The translations under genes were made by a program, and so were the position numbers. The notes below the pieces were generated by a model. The model searched no databases and was not told the DNA's origin. It was given only the letters and a program-made list of their open reading frames with translations. A DNA stretch of 64,000 bases from Kryptolebias marmoratus (lineage: Eukaryota; Chordata; Actinopteri; Cyprinodontiformes; Rivulidae): NCBI RefSeq assembly GCF_001649575.2, contig NC_051437.1:12401436-12465435 (forward strand), read 5' to 3'. Positions 52,773 through 64,000 of this stretch are shown here, piece by piece (the first letter of the stretch is position 1; the number at the start of each line of letters is the position of its first letter).

Positions 52773-53090
52773 GTAAGTTAGCTCCACAGTCCAGCCAGGT
52801 GACCCCTCATGTTGTAGACTAGACCCCCTCCTTTTGTTAGTCTGGATCTAGCAGTACTGATGTGTGAACTTAGCCCCCTCGTTTTTATTCAAATCGCTGC
52901 AATTTCAGCATTTCAACGCATTTTTAAACCTCCTCCAGGGGAAAGTAAGTCCATCATCGGCCTTTACCTGCAAGCTTTCCACGTGTGCCCCGCTTTGACT
53001 CGTTAAACCCCAACTCTTAACTAGATGTGGTTTTCCTTCTTGTGGATGCTGTCCTGTTTACCCCGTCTGTTGTGTTCCTGTTTTCAGGTA

Positions 53091-54004
<914 letters not shown>

Positions 54005-54915
54005 TCAGCGCCCTCTGTTGCCCCTCCTTTTTTTTCAGATTGATGGTTGGTTGTATTATTTTCTCTGAATCCTCTTCACTGGCCAAAGGTTGGCTAACAG
54101 AGGCTAGTCCCAGGCCTGTGAGCCTCTCGTCATGTAATACAAAGAAAGGGGTGAAAAAAAAATCTTTCTGCATTCAATACAAGAAAAAAAAAGTTTTAGT
54201 TTGGTAGCGGTGTTATGTATAATGCTTTGTTTAAGAATCTCCCCTTTCCAGGCCACCGGTGATCAGCAAGGAATAATAAAAAAGAAACAAAAAAACGGGA
54301 CTAAACATAACGGGAATCTATAGGACCTCTGAGCTACGTGGACATGCCTCTCTGTAAAACGAGACGGAAGAAGGGCGTAAATGGAAACCAAACATCCATG
54401 TGTGGTTATTTTGGTTCGTTTTAGTGGAATATGAGTTGGCCAAGAGAGTACGATACGGAAACAAGTTCATAACATGATGCATTTCTGCCCTACAAGCAGC
54501 TACAAGTGGGCGATAACAAGCTACTCTATATTACTAAGATATAAACCATTTTGGAGGTATTAAAAAAAAGAAACATGCTCTTTTATAGAAATCTGTTTAC
54601 AATTTAAATATCACTTGTTAGTCCAAGGTAGACTTCCTTTTTGTTTTTCCTTTTAAAATGGCTTTGAATTTTTTTTCTTTCTTTTTCTTGTTTTTACCTT
54701 GGAAAAAAAAAATAGTACCATCAAGAGCAGTTGAATAAACAGTGGAATTAGGAGTTATTTGGGAACGACAAATGTTTTCACAGAAATCGAAATATTATTT
54801 TTGTACAATATCACTTAGACTACTGTATAAATACCATTTGCTTGTACTCAGTTTTTAAGTCGGAAGGAAAGCGCAACTGAAGTCCTAGAAAATAGAAATG
54901 TAATTTTAAACTATC

Positions 54916-54921
54916 AATAAA
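54916..54921 (+). terminator. cnbp: cnbp poly(A) signal
   Basis: AATAAA followed about 20 nt later by a GT-rich tract (AAGTGTTTTTGTCTG). It ends a 3' UTR of about 0.9 kb that is AU-rich throughout. Confidence 0.75.
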
Positions 54922-54939
54922 GCTGGAGGAGCACGGGGA

Positions 54940-55780
54940 CAAGTGTTTTTGTCTGATTTCACTTTTGAATAATTGATGTCTTTGTTTTGGTTTTATCCCT
55001 TACAGATGTTTGGGGTTTATTTTAATAGTTTTAAAGTATTTGTTCATTTGATTTTCCAGGTTTGGATAAGAGTCTAACATAACATTTGTTTTCTAGACTT
55101 TGTTTCCAAAACAAAAGTCTAAATTTATTCATATTGCATTGCTTAATTAGATGGTTTTTACGTCAATTAGACAGAAACTTTGGGCATGTTTCCAGGTGTA
55201 AACCTCACCAAATTTGGTTAATCCAGCCTTAAAAATGTTTATTTTTCATCAAAAACCTTAAGATTTGAAACCAAAACAATATTACAAACTTGATTTTTCA
55301 ATTTTCCTTATTGTCAACCCTTTATGTAAAGTTCATTGAATAGAAATGTTTACTCTTAGACATAAAAAAAATACCTTTTAAAAGACATAAAACTGATTAT
55401 TTTTACATTTTACTGGTACATTTAGACTTTAAGAAGTCCTTAACATTGGGTCCTACTGATCAGATGCAAATAAAGCTAACATTTAGGCTCATTGTACAGG
55501 ACGTGTTTTTGCGTCTCATTTGTGCGGGTTTTCCCTTTAAATCTCAGCGTTACATCAATATTCGCCCTGTTTGGATCCATCTGCTGTTATTTGTGCATTC
55601 TCTGTCCTGTTTTGGTCCCGGTGGTGGGATGTCTCAGTTCCGATCCTGTCCCGGGACATGCGGGGGGACATGAGGACGGACTGTTGGGACGCGTCCTACA
55701 GGAGGAGGCAGGACGGAGAAGTCGAGGACGGCGCTAAGCTAGCTGCGCCTCGGTGTCTAAAATGGCAGCGGGGGTTGCGG
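54940..55780. other. cnbp-hdhd5 intergenic spacer
   Basis: AT-rich for the first 500 bases, then rising in GC toward the hdhd5 promoter. No gene is seen. The two genes are tandem, less than 1.2 kb from the cnbp poly(A) site to the hdhd5 start codon. Confidence 0.45.
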
Positions 55781-55789
55781 TGCAGATGC

Positions 55790-56043
55790 AAAGCATAGCC
55801 CCGCCCCCTTCACGTGACGTCACCAGCAGCGGACCAATCACGTTTCGGGCAGAAAAAAACTAACTGAAACAACAGCAGAGGCGACCGAGCAGCAGCAGCA
55901 GCGGCGGCCGGTGCGAGCCGGCTCCAGCTCCGTGAGCGGCTCGATTTGATTTATTCATTTATAGATATCTAGATATATTCTTTGTTTCTTTTTGAACTCC
56001 CCCCTCTACCCCCTTCCTCCCACCCGTGATAAAACAAAGGAGA
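55790..56043 (+). promoter_or_regulatory. hdhd5: hdhd5 promoter and 5' UTR
   Basis: GC box GCCCCGCCCCC near 55799, a combined E-box/CRE CACGTGACGTCAC at 55811-55823, and a CCAAT box in GGACCAATCACG (55831-55842). All lie within 60 bp, followed by CAGCAGCAGCAGCGG and the start codon at 56044. The spacing is typical of a housekeeping TATA-less promoter. Confidence 0.65.
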
Positions 56044-59738
<3,695 letters not shown>

Positions 59739-60304
59739 AGATGTGTGTGTGTATGTGGAGGGGTACAGCATTAAACTGGGAACACACCACTTCATGAGTG
59801 AGAACCAGACGAACTAAACACTGTGGACTTAGTTGAACCAACTAACAGGGCATTAATCCTCTTTGAAACATGTGACTGTAACTGCTGTCTGCTCCGTCAC
59901 GTCTTCTGTTTTTAATGATTACGCTCCTCACCTGACACGTGTTCACTTCAGCCTCCTAATTATCACCCTTTCCATTTTTAACACCGGTACGTTTCAGACG
60001 ATCGCCGCTCTGTGTACAACAAGACTCCGTCAGTGGTTTAGGAAGCGTATTCCAACGACATGTGTCACTTTAGACATCTGTTCACTCGTTTGTCCTTTAA
60101 AAAAAAACAGAAAAAAACCCCATCTATGCATGAACATGGGAGTAATAGTTCGACTGTAAAGCCAACTGTTCGATGTGCAATACCGTCCCCCAGCCGTACC
60201 GTATCGTCTGCCTTACGCCGTCAGAGCCATGACCAGTATTTTTGCACAGATGTTTCGTCGTTGGTAAATGTTAACAATCTTTTCCTGCCATAACCTGTTT
60301 CTTA

Positions 60305-60337
60305 AAAATATATAAATATATATATATATATATATTA
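60305..60337 (+). repeat. (TA)n microsatellite in hdhd5 3' UTR
   Basis: A run of TA dinucleotides with one interruption, about 570 bases past the hdhd5 stop codon. Confidence 0.8.
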
Positions 60338-60785
60338 GTAGAGTTGCAGAAATTCAGTTTTAAGCTCACATTTTCATTCCAGCGTCGAAAAAAAGCTAAC
60401 TTTCATGGAGCCACAGCCGGCGCTTTTACTGTACCGCTTGTAGTATTTCACTCCCTGTAAAATCCCTCATCCTGAACAAACATAAAGGAGAGTTTACACA
60501 AGTTTGACCAAATGTGGCGTCCTCTTTCATTTGAACTCGACCGATCAAACACCGACCGAGGCTGTGGTTGTCGTTTCTGCTGTAGTTCCTACAGCAAGAC
60601 TTGGACTTTTTGAGAAAGACTCTGAGTTTTGGTTTGTTTAGGGGGGGTGCAATCACAGCCGAGATTCAAGTTCGGTGTAAGAATGGCTCTTACTCCTTTA
60701 ATAGGAGGCACTTCTTGAGTTTGAGGGGGGAATATGTTCTGGTCTGAATACACTGAGAAGAGCAGATTTGTTTTTGTTTTTCTGG

Positions 60786-60791
60786 AATAAA
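60786..60791 (+). terminator. hdhd5: hdhd5 poly(A) signal
   Basis: AATAAA about 1.05 kb after the stop codon, followed by TTTTGTCTC. It is the clearest hexamer between hdhd5 and the convergent gene on the other strand. Confidence 0.55.
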
Positions 60792-60829
60792 AAGGACGGT
60801 TTTGTCTCAAACTCGGAACGACCTGCTCC

Positions 60830-61520
60830 GTCTTTGCAGAAACGTCTCAGTGAGACCGGATTAACTCCGGGTCACAACTCCTCCCGGCAGATTAAATGAA
60901 GTTTAACGTGCCGGAAGGATGAAAAGATTAAAAAACAACAAAAAAAAAAACAACTAACTAAACGATGGAGGATGGAGGCAGGACAGCAGCTGTGGGACTG
61001 GCTCAGCAGTGTGTGGCTGAGGATCGGGCTGGAGACGAGTTTTAACAGCGAACGCAGCAAAAGAACCGCAGACAGACGATGATCCACGGGGCGATTCTGA
61101 ACCAGCTATCGGCTGATGTTACCCTGACCACACTGCGTCACGAAGACAGAAACCTCTCCAGTAAAGGCCCGGTAGAGCTTCATGAGGGAGGATAAAACTC
61201 GACGTCTTCTACACATCGTGTCTGCTAAAGAAATGTCCATTTTGGATCATTTGTGCGCTTCAATGTTGCACATTAAAGAGCTGTGACCGCTGACAGGTAA
61301 GGTTACTGATAATAACCTATTGTTATTATTATTATTATCGTGGTGGGCGATAATCATGATGTTATTTGACCAAAACTTTGTCCCTTCTCAGGTTTAAAAC
61401 TGCGCCATGAAAGGCGGCGGGCGTTCCCTCCACGAAGGCTGGGCCTGTCATTTTAACCCGGTACGAGGTTAATGGCACTCTTTGGCTCCTTCAGAGTGGA
61501 AGAGCAAGTCCCGGCGAAGT
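60830..61520. other. spacer between convergent hdhd5 and GPIX-like genes
   Basis: No gene is seen. The word AAAGGCGGCGGGCG at about 61410 matches the right end of the AAGATGGCCGCCAC repeat family, so a short relic of it is present. A (TTA)n run lies near 61320. Confidence 0.4.
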
Positions 61521-61532
61521 GCAGAGGGTCAG

Positions 61533-61538
61533 TTTATT
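61533..61538 (-). terminator. poly(A) signal of the GPIX-like gene
   Basis: TTTATT on the plus strand reads AATAAA in the gene sense, 170 nt past the stop codon at 61708. It gives a short 3' UTR. Confidence 0.6.
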
Positions 61539-61707
61539 AAAAACAGTTCCCAGAGTGTTTCATAACGACATTAGGCTTCACTATAAAGACAAAAAACAAC
61601 AGATTGAGTCTCAGGAAACACAGTTATGGCGGCTGAGTTTAACATTTCGACTGTACTGTTTCCAGTTTGTGTCCTCCCTGCTGCGCTCAGAGGCGTCCAT
61701 CGGTCCA

Positions 61708-62463
61708 TCAGGGAGCCTTTATCTTTATGTTGTGCTTCTTGTGCAACACGTCCAGCACCTGCGGCAGTAAGTCCATGTTGACAAGCGGCCGTTCCGAGGA
61801 CTCCGGCCAAGCGGCGGGGTCGGAGTCCTCGGCGAGCCTCCGCCTCCGTCTGTGTTCGGGCCTCGGGGAGCGCAGGGGGACGGCCTCGAAGCCCGAGGCC
61901 CTCTCGCCCAGGTCCAGGGTGATGGTGGACCTGCGGGCCAGGCTCAGGCTCCAGAGCAGCAGGAGAACAAGGCAGAGCAGCGTCACGCCGGCCGCACCGG
62001 CGGACGCCGCGCACGCGCAGCTGGAGGCCAGAATGCGCCGCGCAAGTGGGAGGGCGCAGTGGGAGAAGGAGTCGTCCGTGAGTTCAGAGATGGCCTTCTG
62101 AGCCAGAGGTCCCGGGCTGGAGCACAGAGGCTCCGCCGGGACGACAGCGCTGTTCTTCAGCAGCCAGTTCCTCAGGTACTGGATGCTGCAGTCACAGCGG
62201 AACGGGTTCGGGGCCAGGGAGACCACCTGCAGCCGTGGCAACGGGTCGAAGAGGCCTGGGGGCACCGAGGTGAGCCGGTTGTTTTGCGTGAGGAGCTCCG
62301 TGGTCTCCGGAGGCAGGCCCGGCAGCTCGGCGAGGTCCGAGGAGCTGCAGTTGGCGCGCAGCCCGGCGGGCCCGGTCCTGGAGAAGACGCAGGGCTTCCC
62401 GGTTCTGCGGGCGCTCGACGAGGTCAGAAGGAGGACTGCCACGGTTAAACCGGAGAGCAGCAT
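61708..62463 (-). CDS. gp9: GPIb-IX-type leucine-rich membrane glycoprotein, most like glycoprotein IX
   Basis: One exon, 251 aa. A hydrophobic signal peptide (MLLSGLTVAVLLLTSSS) is followed by a short LRRNT, one leucine-rich repeat (SVPPGLFDPLPRLQ), an LRRCT (NPFRCDCSIQYLRNWL, then CSSPG and LTDDSFSHC), a transmembrane segment (VTLLCLVLLLLWSLSL, about residues 162-177) and a tail of about 70 residues with an RRRRR cluster. GPIX and GPIb-beta pair with GPIb-alpha in the thrombocyte von Willebrand factor receptor. YLRNWL, SVPPG and the nine-residue LT...C segment favour GPIX, as do a single coding exon and a cnbp neighbour. TTEL and the long tail favour GPIb-beta. The LRRNT has only two cysteines where the family has four. 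An acceptor (CCCTCCCCCAG) ends one base before the ATG, implying a noncoding first exon upstream. Confidence 0.6.
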   Translation of the reverse strand: MLLSGLTVAVLLLTSSSARRTGKPCVFSRTGPAGLRANCSSSDLAELPGLPPETTELLTQNNRLTSVPPGLFDPLPRLQVVSLAPNPFRCDCSIQYLRNWLLKNSAVVPAEPLCSSPGPLAQKAISELTDDSFSHCALPLARRILASSCACAASAGAAGVTLLCLVLLLLWSLSLARRSTITLDLGERASGFEAVPLRSPRPEHRRRRRLAEDSDPAAWPESSERPLVNMDLLPQVLDVLHKKHNIKIKAP

Positions 62464-62689
62464 CCTGGGGGAGGGAAACAAGAGCTTTTAGGTGGGGCGA
62501 CCTGAGACAGAGGTTCTCACAGAGCTGCAAGGCCACTCGGAAGGAAACAGCAGCCGTCCGCCTAAAGCGACAGCTCCGAGGAGCCCCCGGGGGAACGCCG
62601 GCGGAGCTGCAGGGAGCGGCGAGGAGGGAACCAGTGTTGGAAAAAAAAGACAAACAAAGCTAAGCAGCCCTGTTTGCAGTCTGCCACTC

Positions 62690-62980
62690 CGAGCACACGA
62701 GAACGTCCTCTAATCAGACGAGCCCCGAACTGCACAGAGTTACGTGTGGCGGAAACACACCAGCCCCACTGTGAAGCACGGGGCAGCAGCATCATGCTGT
62801 GGGGAGGCGTTTCCTCAGCTCGGAGTTGATGGAGCTAAACCTGTTAGAGGCCATAGACCTGAGGCCGGGGGCGGAGGGTCACTGTCCAGCCAGATCATCC
62901 AGTCAGTTCTACAACGGAACGGGTCAGAGTCCAGACCTAAAGCCTGCTGGGAGTCTGAGGCTCTGGTCTAGGACTCGGGT
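62690..62980 (+). mobile_element. Tc1/mariner transposase remnant
   Basis: CCCACTGTGAAGCACGGGGC, then AGCATCATGCTGTGGGGAGG correspond in DNA to the TVKHGG-SIMLWGG block of Tc1-type transposases, now frameshifted. GGTCAGAGTCCAGACCTAAA further right is the relic of the QSPDLN block. No terminal repeats are defined. Confidence 0.6.
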
Positions 62981-62981
62981 G

Positions 62982-63275
62982 TCAAACTCAAGGCCCGTGG
63001 GCCAGATCCGGCCCTTGGTATCATTTCATCGGCCTCTCCCCAGCTGTACGATTGGGGGCTTTTTAGCCGTTTCAATGGAGGAAGAATTCAGAAGAGACGA
63101 CTGCTAAAGTTTGATCTATATTTCTCTGTTCATTAAAGTCTGTTTGTTCTAAACTCTATAGAAAACGTAACATATGAATGATATGACATTACATCTAAAA
63201 CCACGGCTGATTTATGTGGGGGTTTTTTGATGGAGGCTGGCCCTCGGCTGGGACCGAGTTTTGTATTTTGGCCCC
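62982..63275 (+). repeat. hAT-type element fragment
   Basis: GGGTGTCAAACTCAAGGCCC, then GTGGGCCAGATCCGGCCCTT is the well-known terminus of fish and amniote hAT/Charlie-like elements. The right part includes GGCCCTCGGCTGGGACCGAG and TGGCCCCC. It lies directly after the Tc1 remnant. Confidence 0.6.
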
Positions 63276-63279
63276 CTTC

Positions 63280-64000
63280 ACTGAGTTCTAAAACAAGATG
63301 GAGCCATGCGCTCTAATTCAAATATTCACGAAACAGGAAACAAAAACAACAACAACCACCTGTTTAAATCTCGAGGAGAAGAAGAAAAACAGACCTTTAA
63401 AAGTCGAGCCGACCTCCAGGGTTCTCGTCCGTGGGACGCCGGTCATCCTCGTCATACGTCCCCCTCCCTCCCCCAGTCACCGTTTCTTTTCTCTCTTTAG
63501 TTTTATTTTTAAGTAACGGAGCTCGGCATGGACAGAGAACACCGTGTGCTGAGTGGCGTCTGAGGGTCCGGGGGGTCCACTGCGTCACAGTGATAAGTGC
63601 TTATCTGCTCAAACAGCGTCAGAGGCTCTCCCTCAGCCAGCCGCCGCACCATTACCACCCACCTCAGGCCTTCATGGTTTTAGCTTTTATTCATGTTATT
63701 TCCACTGAACCAGAGCCCTCTGCAGCTTTAAACAAGTCAGCTCTCTTGGATGGAGAGGTTTCCAGCAGAGGAAGTGCGTGCAGATGGAGCTCCTCGCCCA
63801 CAGGTGGCGTAACGGCATGACGCCGTCTGATTCCTCTGCTGTGAACTCATATTTAATACGTGCCCTCTAGTGGAAATGATGAAGCACTGGTTTAATGTTA
63901 CAGCAGCAGAGACCAATTAAAAGAAAAGATCCAAAATCAGTGGTTTAAGGTCAGAACAGAGCAGAGAGAGGGCATCAGGGTCACTGAGCTCAGGTGAGAC
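63280..64000. other. right edge of window, nothing recognised
   Basis: Short open frames on both strands have no recognisable domain. The word CCCTCTAGTGGAAATG near 63870 resembles repeat 3' ends common in fish but cannot be assigned to a family. Upstream exons of the GPIX-like gene could lie here or beyond the window. Confidence 0.35.

Noticed and set aside
52745..52870. C/D-box snoRNA in the cnbp leader intron
   Set aside because: A TGATGA word and a downstream CTGA are about 90 nt apart, but no terminal stem pairs, so a snoRNA is not supported.
51700..53087. CCTG expansion as in human CNBP intron 1
   Set aside because: No CCTG tandem array was found in the corresponding region.
61852..62448. 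198-codon plus-strand frame
   Set aside because: Entirely antisense to the GPIX-like coding exon; Gly/Arg/Ala-rich composition fits a shadow of a GC-rich gene.

Overview
The window is vertebrate nuclear DNA, almost certainly from a teleost fish and probably a percomorph. The evidence is compact split genes with GT-AG introns and CpG-rich promoters, a dense mix of fish-type repeats (hAT MITEs, Tc1/mariner remnants, a 5'-truncated L1, another LINE tail, a PIF/Harbinger-like MITE, a tRNA-derived SINE), and proteins that match vertebrate orthologues exon by exon. The assembly has gaps at 21929, 29404, 35555-35634, 39791-39795 and 50254-50670.

Six protein-coding genes can be reconstructed. vgll4 (minus, 5 coding exons, 9545-14373) encodes a Vestigial-like TEAD cofactor. 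It lies head to head with syn2 (plus, 11 coding exons, 17978-28012), which encodes a synapsin IIb-type synaptic vesicle protein. raf1 (minus, 16 coding exons, 35818-43591, with a noncoding first exon near 45.55 kb) encodes the RAF1 MAPK kinase kinase and converges on syn2. cnbp (plus, 4 coding exons, 53091-54004) encodes a seven-knuckle CCHC nucleic-acid-binding protein. hdhd5 (plus, 8 coding exons, 56044-59738) encodes a HAD-family hydrolase. A single-exon GPIb-IX-type leucine-rich membrane protein (minus, 61708-62463; best read as glycoprotein IX) converges on hdhd5. I checked reading-frame phase across every exon junction, and all six coding sequences close without frameshift.

Layout: 1-7.6 kb is repeat-bearing and GC-rich intergenic DNA downstream of vgll4. 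From 7.6 to 14.5 kb is vgll4. From 14.5 to 18 kb is the divergent vgll4/syn2 promoter interval. From 18 to 30 kb is syn2, including a repeat-filled 6 kb first intron with a local assembly duplication and a 2 kb 3' UTR. From 30 to 34.9 kb is intergenic, with several tandem and dispersed repeats. From 34.9 to 45.6 kb is raf1. From 45.6 to 51.3 kb is intergenic and holds nested transposons and a gapped hAT element. From 51.3 to 54.9 kb is cnbp, from 55.8 to 60.8 kb hdhd5, and from 61.5 to 62.5 kb the GPIX-like gene. The remainder is repeats and unassigned sequence.

The genes are functionally unrelated and form a conserved-synteny block rather than a pathway: VGLL4, SYN2 and RAF1 are neighbours on human 3p25, and CNBP and GP9 on human 3q21. 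I found no previously undescribed multi-gene system. The most interesting signals are an alanine at the conserved RAF1 activation-loop serine, a syn2 locus that appears able to make only the b-type protein, the unusually long tail of the GPIX-like protein, nested transposons with readable target-site duplications, a perfect 20-bp palindrome between CCAAT boxes in the cnbp promoter, and the assembly artefact in syn2 intron 1.
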